From the NCBI RefSeq assembly GCF_001425835.1, contig NZ_LMDP01000001.1, positions 435,476 to 499,475 of the forward strand: DNA of 64,000 bases, written 5' to 3'. Numbering within the stretch: position 1 is the first letter of the stretch; every line of letters begins with the position of its first letter. Of this stretch, positions 1 to 8,101 are shown piece by piece. The notes under the pieces were generated by a model. That model was not told where the DNA came from. It saw only the letters and a list, made by a program, of their open reading frames with translations, and searched no databases. Origin of the DNA: Afipia sp. Root123D2. GTDB lineage: Bacteria > Pseudomonadota > Alphaproteobacteria > Rhizobiales > Xanthobacteraceae. The translations under genes were made by a program, and so were the position numbers.

Positions 1-483
1 GGTCAGCATGCCGCGCAGCGCATCCGAATAGCTCGGGCCGTAGAAGAAGTTGTAGGGCGCGGCCTTGGCCTTGCCGCCGGCGCCGGTCGGGTCGGACAAC
101 GCCGCGGCATACGAGCCCGAGATGTCGGGGATCTTGTCGTTGGCGAGGAAGCCGGTGAGCGCTTCGGTATCGGCCGTGCCCCAGCCGAGAATGGCGGCGA
201 CCTTGTCGGAGCCCGACCACTTCTTGTACTGCGCGATCGCGCGCGGCACCTGATAGCCGTAGTCGACGGTATCGACATTGACCTTGGCGCCGTTGATGCC
301 GCCGTTCTTGTTGACCCAGGCGAAAGCGTCAGCGACGCCCTGGCCGAACGGGGTGCCGACGTCCGATGTCGGACCCGAATAATCGGCGAGATGGCCGAGC
401 GAGATCGCGTCCGCCGCCAGAGCGGGCGCGCCGCCAAGCACAACCGCCATGGCTGCCGTGCCGAGAAGAGACTTGATGTTCAT
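1..483 (-). CDS. liv-type ABC transporter substrate-binding protein (system A), C-terminus cut off
   Basis: Periplasmic binding protein of the branched-chain amino-acid/amide (Leu/Ile/Val-binding, type 1 fold) family. The first 161 residues are present and the rest lies beyond the left edge. A Sec signal peptide is clear: MNIKS, a hydrophobic core, then cleavage after PALAA. The mature part opens with ISLGHLADYSGPTSDVG, the usual first beta strand and ligand loop of this family. The start ATG at 483 has a GGAGG 9 bases upstream. It is the next gene after livM on the same strand, 57 bases away, so it should bind the ligand for system A. The ligand cannot be read from sequence; the adjacent acyl-CoA ligase suggests a carboxylic acid (inference). 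Confidence 0.9.
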   Translation of the reverse strand, partial: MNIKSLLGTAAMAVVLGGAPALAADAISLGHLADYSGPTSDVGTPFGQGVADAFAWVNKNGGINGAKVNVDTVDYGYQVPRAIAQYKKWSGSDKVAAILGWGTADTEALTGFLANDKIPDISGSYAAALSDPTGAGGKAKAAPYNFFYGPSYSDALRGMLT

Positions 484-540
484 GAGCTAATCCTCCGGTT
501 ATCACTCGAGGTCATTATTGTTGCCAGTCCCGTTCCGACC

Positions 541-1614
541 TCAATGCGAGAACGGGTAGAGTTTCCAGTAAGCCTTGATCTGCCGCCAGCGATGGGCGAG
601 CCCATCCGGTTCGAAAATCAAAAAGACGATGATGATGATGCCGATGGCCATCTCGCGCAAGAACGCGATGTTGTTCTTGAGTGCGAGAAGATGGTCGATC
701 GACGAGCCGCGCAGCGCCGCGCTCAGCCATTCCATCGATTCCGGCAGCAGCACCATGAAGGCGGTGCCCATCAGCGTGCCCATCACCGAACCGAGCCCCC
801 CGATAATGATCATCGCGAGGAAGATGATCGAGCGGTCGATGCCGAAGCCTTCGTTCGAGACCACCAGATTGTAGTGCGCGTAGAGCGCGCCGCCGATGCC
901 GGCGAAGAAGGCGGCGAGGCCGAACGACAGGGTGCGGTATTTCGTGAGGTTGATGCCCATGATCTCGGCGGAGAGATAATGGTCGCGCACCGCGATCAGC
1001 GCGCGTCCGTCGCGCGTCCGCATCAGGTTGGTCACCAGGAGATAGCAGACGATCACATAAGCCAGCACGACGTAGAAATATTGCCGGTCGCCCTGGATGG
1101 CCTTGCCGAAGATCGAGAACGGCTCGGCGATCGCCGGAACGCTGCCGCCGGTGAACCATTCGGCGCGCGAGAAGAAGTCGAGCAGGATGTACTGCGCGGC
1201 CAAGGTGGCAATGGCGAGGTAGAGTCCCTTCAGCCGCGCCGCGGGCAGACCGAAGATAAGGCCGACCGCCGCGGTGACGATGCCGGACAGCGGAATGGCG
1301 AAGAACACCGGCACGCCGAGCTTGCCGGAGAGATAGGCCGAGGTGAAAGCGCCGAAGCCGAAGAACGCGGCATGGCCGATCGAGATCTGCCCGGTGAATC
1401 CGACGACGATATTCAGCCCGAGCGCCGCGATGCCGAAGATGCCGATCTGGATCAGCAGGCTGAGCCAGTATTCGTTGATCGCGTAAGGGGCGAAGCAGAT
1501 CAGGATGACGCCCACGATCATCGCGTTGCGGCTGGTCGTGGTCGGGAAGATCGTGGTGTCCGCCGCGTAGGTGGTGCGGAAATCGCCGGCGGGAATGAGG
1601 GTCTGGCTCGCCAT
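541..1614 (-). CDS. livM: liv-type ABC transporter permease, LivM family (system A)
   Basis: Inner-membrane permease of 357 residues that pairs with LivH to form the transport channel. It is a multi-spanning hydrophobic protein, with a soluble N-terminal stretch of about 30 residues before the first segment. The family hallmark GLNIVVGFTGQISIGHAAFFGFGA lies around residues 66-89 (core motif GQISIGHAAFFG), and a coupling-region motif with GGLGSVMG lies near residue 260. It is transcribed in the order livG, ligase, livH, livM, binding protein. The gap to livH holds a palindromic repeat and not a gene. Confidence 0.95.
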   Translation of the reverse strand: MASQTLIPAGDFRTTYAADTTIFPTTTSRNAMIVGVILICFAPYAINEYWLSLLIQIGIFGIAALGLNIVVGFTGQISIGHAAFFGFGAFTSAYLSGKLGVPVFFAIPLSGIVTAAVGLIFGLPAARLKGLYLAIATLAAQYILLDFFSRAEWFTGGSVPAIAEPFSIFGKAIQGDRQYFYVVLAYVIVCYLLVTNLMRTRDGRALIAVRDHYLSAEIMGINLTKYRTLSFGLAAFFAGIGGALYAHYNLVVSNEGFGIDRSIIFLAMIIIGGLGSVMGTLMGTAFMVLLPESMEWLSAALRGSSIDHLLALKNNIAFLREMAIGIIIIVFLIFEPDGLAHRWRQIKAYWKLYPFSH

Positions 1615-1639
1615 GATCAGATGCGCTCGTTCTTTCTTT

Positions 1640-1757
1640 CACCTCTCCCCGGCGGGGAGAGGTCGACGCGCGTAGCGCGGCGGGTGAGGGGGGTCGATGG
1701 CCTGATCGAGGCACCGGACCCCCTCACCCCAACCCTCTCCCCCAAGGGGAGAGGGAG
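1640..1757. repeat. Intergenic GC-rich palindromic repeat pair
   Basis: Two short hairpins of the same type occur: CCTCTCCCC/GGGGAGAGG with a 3-base loop at 1642-1662, and a 10-bp version at 1733-1755. Between them lies a wider inverted pair (GGTGAGGGGGG near 1683 and CCCCCTCACC near 1719). The whole block can fold as a long mosaic stem between livH and livM. Such elements are dispersed through genomes of this family. It may stabilise or attenuate the operon transcript, which is inference. Confidence 0.8.
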
Positions 1758-1816
1758 CCCACCGTGCATGGTGTCCGCGCTCATGTCTGCTCCGATAGCT
1801 TCTGCATGCGCCATGC

Positions 1817-2710
1817 TCATATCCGCTCGATGTCTTTGGTGCCGAACAGGCCGTATGGCTTGATCATGAGGACGATAATCAGAACGTAGAATGGCGCGAT
1901 CTCGTAGAGATTGCCCCAGTGCAGGTATTCGCTGTCGATGAAGTGGGCGAGATGCTCGAGCACACCGATGATGATGCCGCCGAGCACCGCGCCGCCGATG
2001 CTGTCGAGGCCGCCGAGAATGGTGGCCGGGAACACCTTGATGCCGTACACCGACAGCCCGGCCGAGACGCCGTTGACGACAGCCACCACGACGCCGGCGA
2101 CCGCCGACACCATGGCCGAGATCGCCCACGCCATCGCGAACACGTTCTTCACCGAAATGCCGAGCGACTGCGCGACCTGCTGGCTGAAGGCGGTGGCGCG
2201 CATCGCAAGGCCGTATTTGGAGACGCGGAAGAACCACGCCATGCCGGCCATCATCGCCAGCGAAACCACGAGCGACAGCACGTAAACGGTCTGGATCTGG
2301 ATGCCGAGAATGGTGACGATGCGGCTTTCGAAAATATCCGGAAATGGCTGAAGATTGACGCCGAAGATCCACTTCATCAGCGCCGAGAACACGGTGGACA
2401 GCGCGATGGTCACCATGATGACCGATATGATCGGTTCGCCGATCATCGGGCGCAGGATCACGATCTGGATCGCGATGCCGAAGATGAACATGAACACCAG
2501 CGTGATCGGCATGCCGATCCAGAACGGCACGTGATATTTGGTGAGCAGCCACCAGCACACCCATGCGCCGATCAGCAGCAGTTCGCCCTGCGCGAAGTTG
2601 ACGACCTGCGTCGCCTTGTAGATCAGCACGAACGACATCGCGACCACGCCGTAGAGCGTGCCGATGACGACGCCGTTGACCAGAAGCTGGATCAGAAGCT
2701 GGGTATTCAT
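1817..2710 (-). CDS. livH: liv-type ABC transporter permease, LivH family (system A)
   Basis: Inner-membrane permease of 297 residues, the usual LivH length, predicted to have about eight membrane segments. It opens with LLIQLLVNGVVIGTLYGVVA and contains NFAQGELLLIGAW, the conserved first-loop motif of LivH (NFAHG in many relatives), plus ATILGGLDSIGGAVLGG, the coupling motif near residue 235. Its ATG overlaps the stop of the upstream acyl-CoA ligase by 4 bases (ATGA), so translation is probably coupled. Confidence 0.95.
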   Translation of the reverse strand: MNTQLLIQLLVNGVVIGTLYGVVAMSFVLIYKATQVVNFAQGELLLIGAWVCWWLLTKYHVPFWIGMPITLVFMFIFGIAIQIVILRPMIGEPIISVIMVTIALSTVFSALMKWIFGVNLQPFPDIFESRIVTILGIQIQTVYVLSLVVSLAMMAGMAWFFRVSKYGLAMRATAFSQQVAQSLGISVKNVFAMAWAISAMVSAVAGVVVAVVNGVSAGLSVYGIKVFPATILGGLDSIGGAVLGGIIIGVLEHLAHFIDSEYLHWGNLYEIAPFYVLIIVLMIKPYGLFGTKDIERI

Positions 2711-4638
2711 TCCGCGGCCTCCGCCGTCTTGTGGAGCAGGCCGAGATCGACCACCGGCAGCGTGGTGCGGATGCGCTGGGTGGTGCCGTCCTGGAACTTG
2801 ATCACGGTGTCGATGTCGATATCGGGCTGGCCGCCGTAGATGGCGTCGATGATGTCGGCGTATTTCTCGTTGATGACGCTGCGACGGACCTTGCGGGTGC
2901 GGGTCAGTTCGCCGTCGTCGGCATCGAGTTCTTTATAAAGCAGCAGGAATTTGGCGATGCGCTGCGCCGGCGGCAGCGTCGCGTTGACGCTTTCCACTTC
3001 CTTGCGCAGCAGGGCGTAGACCTCCGGCCGCGAGGCGAGGTCGGTGTAGGTGGTGAAGGAAATCCGGCTCTTCTCGGCCCATTTGGACACGATCGAGAAG
3101 CGGATGCAGATCATCGCCGCGAGATGGTTGCGGCCGTCGCCGAGCACCACGGCTTCGGCGACGTAGGGCGAGAATTTCAGCTTGTTCTCGATGTATTGCG
3201 GCGAGAAGCGCGCGCCCTGCGCCGTTTCGGCAAGATCCTTGATGCGGTCGATCACCACGAGCTGCCGGGCATCGTTGAAATAGCCGGCGTCGCCGGACCG
3301 CATCCAGCCGTTGTCCATGTCGGCGGCCGAGGCTTCCGGATTCTTGTAGTAGCCGAGGAACATGTTGGGGTGCTTGACCACGATCTCGCCGACGCCGTTG
3401 ACGTCGGGACGCTCGACGCGGATTTCGACCTCGTCGGCCATCGGCACGCCGGTGGTGTCGGGATCGACGGCGTCGGGCTTGTGAAGCGTGTAGGCGCCGA
3501 GCAGTTCGGTCTGGCCGTAGAGCGTGCGCAGCGGCACGCCCATGGCGCGGAAGAAGCGGAAGGTATCGGGGCCGAGCGCGGCGCCGCCGGTCGCGGCCGA
3601 ACGCAGGCGGCTGAATCCAAGCCGGTCGCGCAGCGCGCGGAAAAGCAGTATCTCGCCGACCGCCGAATGTTTGCCGTCGTCGAGCGCGGCGAGGCCCGCC
3701 TTCATGCCGAGATCGTAGAGACCCTGTTTCATCGCGGAAGCATCCATCACCCGGGCGCGGACATCGGCGGCGATCGCTTCCCAGATCCGCGGCGCGAACA
3801 GCACGAAGGTCGGCGCGATCTCGCGGAAATCGTGCATCATGGTGTCGGCCTGCTCGACGAAGTTGACCTTCATCCGGCACAGCAGCCCTTTGCCCAGTGC
3901 GTAGACTTGCTCCATGATCCACGGCAGCGGCAGCACGGAGACGTATTCGTCGTCCGGCCCCTTGGGATCGAAGGCGAGATAGATCGCGCAATGGCGCAGC
4001 ACGCGGCCCGCCGCCAGCATCGCCAGTTTCGGATGCGCGGTGGTGCCCGAGGTGGTGCACAGCACCGCGACGTCCTCGCCCTTGGTGGCATCGACCAACT
4101 GGTCGTAAAGCCCGGGCTCGCGCGCGGCGCGCTCGCGGCCCTTGGCGGCAAGGTCGTCGGCGAACAGCAGGCGCGGATCGTCATATTTCCGCATCCCGCG
4201 CGGATCGGAATAAACGATGTGGCGGACATGCGGAATGCGGTCACCCAGCTCGAGCAGCTTGTCGACCTGTTCCTCATCCTCGGCGAAAACGATCTTGGCT
4301 TCGCCATAGGTCAGGAGATAGGCGACTTCCTCGCCGAGCGCGTCGCGATAGACGCCGAGCGACATCGCGCCGATGGCATGGGCTGCGATTTCCGCGGCCA
4401 CCCAGTCCGGCCGGTTGTCGCCGACGATGGCGACGACGTCACCGCGCGTGAAACCGAGTTCGACCATGCCGAGCGCGAAATCGCGGACGCGGGTCTGGTA
4501 GTCGGCCCAGGTGAACACGCGCCACAGGCCGAAATCCTTCTCGCGCAGCGCGATCTCGCTGCCGTGTTCCTTGGCGTTCAGCCGCAGCAGTTTCGGATAG
4601 GTGTCGGCCTGCGCGGCGCGGCCTGCATAATCCATCAT
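2707..4638 (-). CDS. AMP-dependent acyl-CoA ligase inside the liv operon
   Basis: ANL-superfamily enzyme of 643 residues that should adenylate a carboxylic acid and pass it to CoA. The P-loop-like motif TTSGTTAHPKL lies near residue 195, the YGQTELLGAY motif near 373 and the hinge/adenylate motif SGDAGYFNDARQLVVIDR near 447 (core GDAGYF). It overlaps livH and livG by 4 bases each, so it is a true operon member. This gene order is known from long-chain/aromatic acid-CoA ligases that co-occur with liv transporters in this family; the implied job is to trap the imported acid as a CoA thioester. The exact acid cannot be assigned. Confidence 0.92.
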   Translation of the reverse strand: MMDYAGRAAQADTYPKLLRLNAKEHGSEIALREKDFGLWRVFTWADYQTRVRDFALGMVELGFTRGDVVAIVGDNRPDWVAAEIAAHAIGAMSLGVYRDALGEEVAYLLTYGEAKIVFAEDEEQVDKLLELGDRIPHVRHIVYSDPRGMRKYDDPRLLFADDLAAKGRERAAREPGLYDQLVDATKGEDVAVLCTTSGTTAHPKLAMLAAGRVLRHCAIYLAFDPKGPDDEYVSVLPLPWIMEQVYALGKGLLCRMKVNFVEQADTMMHDFREIAPTFVLFAPRIWEAIAADVRARVMDASAMKQGLYDLGMKAGLAALDDGKHSAVGEILLFRALRDRLGFSRLRSAATGGAALGPDTFRFFRAMGVPLRTLYGQTELLGAYTLHKPDAVDPDTTGVPMADEVEIRVERPDVNGVGEIVVKHPNMFLGYYKNPEASAADMDNGWMRSGDAGYFNDARQLVVIDRIKDLAETAQGARFSPQYIENKLKFSPYVAEAVVLGDGRNHLAAMICIRFSIVSKWAEKSRISFTTYTDLASRPEVYALLRKEVESVNATLPPAQRIAKFLLLYKELDADDGELTRTRKVRRSVINEKYADIIDAIYGGQPDIDIDTVIKFQDGTTQRIRTTLPVVDLGLLHKTAEAAE

Positions 4639-5456
4639 GCGCGCGCCTCCGCGATGGGGAGCGTATCGTCGAGGACATCGAGGACTTCATCTTCCTCGCC
4701 GAGATAGGCCTTGCGCACATGCGGATCGTCCAGCACGGCGACCGGATCGCCTTCGGCGATCTTGCGGCCGAAGTCGAGCACGGTGACGCGATGGGAAATA
4801 TCCATCACCACGCCCATGTCGTGCTCGATCATCATCACCGTCATCCCGTATTCCTCGTTGAGATCGACGATGTAGCGCGCCATGTCTTCCTTCTCCTCGA
4901 AATTCATGCCGGCCATCGGCTCGTCGAGAAGAATGAGTTTCGGCTCCAGCGCCATCGCGCGCGCGAGTTCGACGCGCTTGCGCAGGCCGTAGGACAGGGT
5001 GCCGGCGGTCGCCTTGCGCACCGATTGCAGATCGAGGAAGTCGATGATCTCCTCGACCTTGTGGCGATGTTCGAGTTCTTCGCGGCGCGCGCCGGTCAGC
5101 CAGTACAGCGAGCCGGTGATGAAGTTGTTCTTCAGCAAATGGTGGCGCCCGACCATGATGTTGTCGAGTACACTCATGTGGTGGAACAGCGCGAGGTTCT
5201 GGAAGGTGCGGCCGATGCCCAGCGCGGCGCGGGCATTCGGTTTCAGGCCGGTGATGTCGCGGCCCTGATAGAACAGCTGGCCTTCGGTCGGTGTGTAGCG
5301 CCCCGAGATGCAGTTGACGATCGAGGTCTTGCCGGCGCCGTTCGGTCCGATAATGGAAAACAGTTCGCCGTTGTTGACGGCAAAACTCACGTCGGTCAGC
5401 GCGCGAACGCCACCGAAACGCAATGAGACCCCTCGGACCTCCAACGCAGACGCCAC
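4635..5456 (-). CDS. livG: liv-type ABC transporter ATP-binding protein, LivG family (system A)
   Basis: Cytoplasmic ATPase of 273 residues. Walker A is GPNGAGKTS near residue 38, the signature is LSYGLRKRVELARAMA near 155, Walker B is LILLDEPMAGMN, and the switch His lies in IEHDMG. It ends with the LivG-type tail KAYLGEEDEVLDVLDD, a little longer than usual. It is the first gene of system A on the minus strand. The second ATPase (LivF) is not seen and probably lies beyond the left edge. Confidence 0.95.
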   Translation of the reverse strand: MASALEVRGVSLRFGGVRALTDVSFAVNNGELFSIIGPNGAGKTSIVNCISGRYTPTEGQLFYQGRDITGLKPNARAALGIGRTFQNLALFHHMSVLDNIMVGRHHLLKNNFITGSLYWLTGARREELEHRHKVEEIIDFLDLQSVRKATAGTLSYGLRKRVELARAMALEPKLILLDEPMAGMNFEEKEDMARYIVDLNEEYGMTVMMIEHDMGVVMDISHRVTVLDFGRKIAEGDPVAVLDDPHVRKAYLGEEDEVLDVLDDTLPIAEARA

Positions 5457-5899
5457 TCATTCCTCCCGGGATACGGCGCTTTTGCGCGCTCTTTATCTTG
5501 TGGGTTTAATTTACGAGCCCGACATTGCAGCCTCGATCCTACATCGGCGACTGCGAGCAAGCCATTCTACTATTGATGCTTTACGCCACGGAGTCTCCCT
5601 GGCGCAGCCCGGCGGCTTTGAGCGTCATCGTGACGCATCCAGCGGTCGTTTCAAACTTCGCCATCGGGTCATCCTGCCAGCATCCGTGTTGCGCGGAGCG
5701 ATGGTCTTCATTACGGCAAAGCGGTACAGTGAAATGTCTTGCGCCTGACATTTCGCCGGGCAAACTCGTCGCAGCGGGACGTTGTCCCGGCTTTCCCGCA
5801 CCAGAGGTCGTTTCTGCAACGCAACATGATCACGCTATCGGATGAAGTTCAGGATATCGGGCAGGGCGAGCCGGCCCGGCGCGCGACCCCGATGGCATC
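5457..5899. other. Divergent intergenic region between liv system A and a Crp/Fnr gene
   Basis: 443 bases separate livG (minus) from the regulator gene (plus), so both promoters should lie here. The only short ORFs show no family motif. A locally AT-rich stretch, GGGTTTAATTTACG, occurs near 5502-5516, about 50 bases upstream of livG. No FNR/FixK-type dyad (TTGAT-N4-ATCAA) is visible. Confidence 0.5.
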
Positions 5900-6574
5900 A
5901 TGATCGCGGCGGATTACCTGAAACGTATCGCGGTGTGGTCGCGCGGGCTGACCGAGCCGGAGCTTGCGATCGCACGCGCCGGGATCGTCGAGAAAACGTT
6001 TCAGGCCAACGAATTCATCTGCATGCGTGGAGATCACTTCGAGTACTGGACCGGCGTGGTCACCGGTCTGGTCCGGATCGGCACGGTGTCGCGCGACGGC
6101 AAGGCTGTCAGTCTCACCGGCATGGCCGCCGGCGCCTGGTTCGGCGAAGGAACCATGCTCAAGAACGAAGCGCGGCGCTACGATGCGGTCGCCTTGCGCG
6201 AAACGCGGCTGGCCATGATGGACCGCGCCACCTTTCTGTGGCTGTTCGAGAACAGCGTCGGCTTCAATCGCTTTCTGGTGGCGCTGCTGAACGAGCGCCT
6301 CGGCCAGTTCATCGGCCTTCTGGAATACGGCCGTATGCTGGATGCCAAGGCGCGTCTCGCGCGCTCCATCGCGTCCCTGTTCAATCCGATCCTCTATCCG
6401 GACGTCACCCGCCATCTGGAGATCACGCAGGAGGAACTCGGCGCCATTTCCGGAATCTCCCGGCAAAACACCAACCAGTGCCTCAAGACACTGGAGCGGG
6501 AAGGGCTGCTGCGCATCGAGTACGGCGGCGTGACGATCGTCGATCTGGAGCGGCTGCGCAGTTACGGGGAGTAA
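5900..6574 (+). CDS. Crp/Fnr-family transcriptional regulator
   Basis: DNA-binding regulator of 224 residues. Residues 20-125 form the cyclic-nucleotide-like sensor barrel (GLVRIGTVSRDGKAVSLTGM, core GAWFGEG), a long dimer helix follows, and a winged helix-turn-helix lies around 165-215 (ITQEELGAISGISRQNTNQCLKTLE, core GISRQNT). The N-terminal cysteine cluster of oxygen-sensing FNR is absent; only isolated cysteines are present. It is divergent from liv system A and convergent with system B, so it may control either. This is positional inference. The effector is unknown. Confidence 0.88.
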   Translation: MIAADYLKRIAVWSRGLTEPELAIARAGIVEKTFQANEFICMRGDHFEYWTGVVTGLVRIGTVSRDGKAVSLTGMAAGAWFGEGTMLKNEARRYDAVALRETRLAMMDRATFLWLFENSVGFNRFLVALLNERLGQFIGLLEYGRMLDAKARLARSIASLFNPILYPDVTRHLEITQEELGAISGISRQNTNQCLKTLEREGLLRIEYGGVTIVDLERLRSYGE

Positions 6575-6597
6575 TAGTGCTGCGTGATCCCCCGCGC

Positions 6598-6622
6598 GTC
6601 GTCCCGCCTTCGCCGGGACGAC
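6598..6622. terminator. Palindrome between convergent genes, possible bidirectional terminator
   Basis: GTCGTCCCG at 6598-6606 pairs with CGGGACGAC at 6614-6622 around a 7-base loop. It sits between the ends of the Crp/Fnr gene and livF, which converge. No clear T-tract follows, and this hairpin is also a common dispersed repeat in the group, so terminator function is a guess. Confidence 0.5.
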
Positions 6623-6656
6623 CTTGATGGAGTCCGTGTTCCTCCCTTATGAAGCC

Positions 6657-7352
6657 CTAAACTTCGAGCCACTCTTTCCGCACCGATTCATTGGCCTTGA
6701 GTTCGGCGGGAGTGCCTTCGAACACGATCCGGCCGTGGCCCATGACGTAGACACGGTGCGAGATCCGCATCGCGATCGACAGCTTCTGCTCGACCAGCAG
6801 GATCGCCACGCCGCGCCGGGCAATTTCCGCGATCAGGTCGCCGACCTGATGCACGATCAAGGGCGCGAGGCCTTCAGTCGGCTCGTCGATCATGATGAGT
6901 TCGGGATCGCCCATCAGGGTGCGGCACGTCGTCAGCATCTGCTTTTCGCCGCCGGACAGCACGCCGGCCGCGGTGTCGGCGCGCGCCTTCAGGTTCGGAA
7001 ACATCTCGAGCATGTCGTCGAGCTTCCACTTGCCCGGGCGTTTGGTGTCCTTGATGCCAAGCATCAAGTTCTGCCGCACCGTCAGGCCGGGGAAGATGTC
7101 GCGATGCTCCGGCACGTAGCCGAGGCCGAGATGGGCGATGCGATAGCTCGGCAGCCCGGCGATGTCCTGGCCCTTGAACTTGATCGTTCCATGCGGGGCG
7201 ACCTCGCCCATGATCGCCTTGACGGTGGTGGAACGGCCGACGCCGTTGCGGCCGAGCAGGCTGACGATCTCGCCGGCGCCGATATGCATATCGACGCCCT
7301 GCAGGATGTGGCTCTTGCCGTAGTAGGCGTGAAGATCGCGAACTTCGAGCAT
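6657..7352 (-). CDS. livF: liv-type ABC transporter ATP-binding protein, LivF family (system B)
   Basis: Cytoplasmic ATPase of 231 residues, the normal LivF length. The signature LSGGEKQML lies near residue 134 and Walker B LIMIDEPTEGLAP near 155. The Walker A segment reads GRNGVGRST: the lysine that normally contacts ATP phosphates is arginine at residue 40, while the other two LivF/LivG pairs in the window keep lysine. The protein is otherwise intact, so it may still function in a heterodimer with LivG. It is the last gene of system B and meets livG at a single shared base. Confidence 0.93.
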   Translation of the reverse strand: MLEVRDLHAYYGKSHILQGVDMHIGAGEIVSLLGRNGVGRSTTVKAIMGEVAPHGTIKFKGQDIAGLPSYRIAHLGLGYVPEHRDIFPGLTVRQNLMLGIKDTKRPGKWKLDDMLEMFPNLKARADTAAGVLSGGEKQMLTTCRTLMGDPELIMIDEPTEGLAPLIVHQVGDLIAEIARRGVAILLVEQKLSIAMRISHRVYVMGHGRIVFEGTPAELKANESVRKEWLEV

Positions 7353-8101
7353 CAGGCAGCCTCCTCGCCGAGATAGGCTTCCTTGACCTTCGGATTTTTG
7401 CGGATTTCCTCCGGCGTGCCCGACGCGATGATCTGGCCATAGACCAGCACAGAGATGCGGTCGGCGAGGCCGAACACCACGCTCATGTCATGCTCGACAA
7501 TCAGCAGGGTTCGGCCTTCGGTGAGGCGGCGGATCAGCGAGACCGCGCGTTCGGTTTCGGCGTGGCTCATGCCCGCGGTCGGCTCATCCAGCAGGATGAC
7601 GTCGGCGCCGCCCGCCACCGTGATGCCGATCTCCAGCGCGCGCTGCTCGGCATAGGTCAGAAGGCCGGCCGGGACGTCTCGCCGTGAGACGAGGCCGATG
7701 TCCTGCATGATGCGCGCAGTGCGTTCGCGCACCTCGGGCAGGTTGTCGACATTCTTCCAGAACGCATAGCGCTGGCCGGTGGCCCACAGCACCGAGCAGC
7801 GCAGGTTCTCCCACACGGTCATGCGCGCGAAGACGTTGGTCACCTGAAAGCTGCGCGACAGGCCGCGGCGGTTGATCTGGTAGGGCGCAAGGCCCGAGAT
7901 CACCTGGTCGCGGAGCAGGACCGTCCCCGAGGTCGGCGCCATGTAGCCGCTGATCAGGTTGAACGTGGTCGATTTGCCGGCGCCGTTCGGCCCGATCAGG
8001 GCATGGCGTTCGCCTTGCGCGACCGTGAGGTTGATGTCGCGGATCACCGTGGTGAGGCCGAAGTTCTTGTTTACTCCACGAAGTTCGATAGCTGCGGTCA
8101 T
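7352..8101 (-). CDS. livG: liv-type ABC transporter ATP-binding protein, LivG family (system B)
   Basis: Cytoplasmic ATPase of 249 residues with Walker A GPNGAGKST near 37, the LivG-type signature LLTYAEQRALEIG near 147, Walker B VILLDEPTAGMS and the switch His in VEHDMSVV. The tail PKVKEAYLGEEAA is typical of LivG. It overlaps livM by 4 bases, consistent with one operon. Confidence 0.95.
   Translation of the reverse strand: MTAAIELRGVNKNFGLTTVIRDINLTVAQGERHALIGPNGAGKSTTFNLISGYMAPTSGTVLLRDQVISGLAPYQINRRGLSRSFQVTNVFARMTVWENLRCSVLWATGQRYAFWKNVDNLPEVRERTARIMQDIGLVSRRDVPAGLLTYAEQRALEIGITVAGGADVILLDEPTAGMSHAETERAVSLIRRLTEGRTLLIVEHDMSVVFGLADRISVLVYGQIIASGTPEEIRKNPKVKEAYLGEEAA

Noticed and set aside
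391-1863. Long plus-strand ORF opposite livM
   Set aside because: It is the antisense shadow of a clear LivM gene; its Arg/Asp/His-rich composition has no domain and comes from GC-biased third positions.
2731-4707. 658-residue plus-strand ORF opposite the acyl-CoA ligase
   Set aside because: Antisense frame of a gene with clear ANL-family motifs; no motif of its own and no ribosome site.
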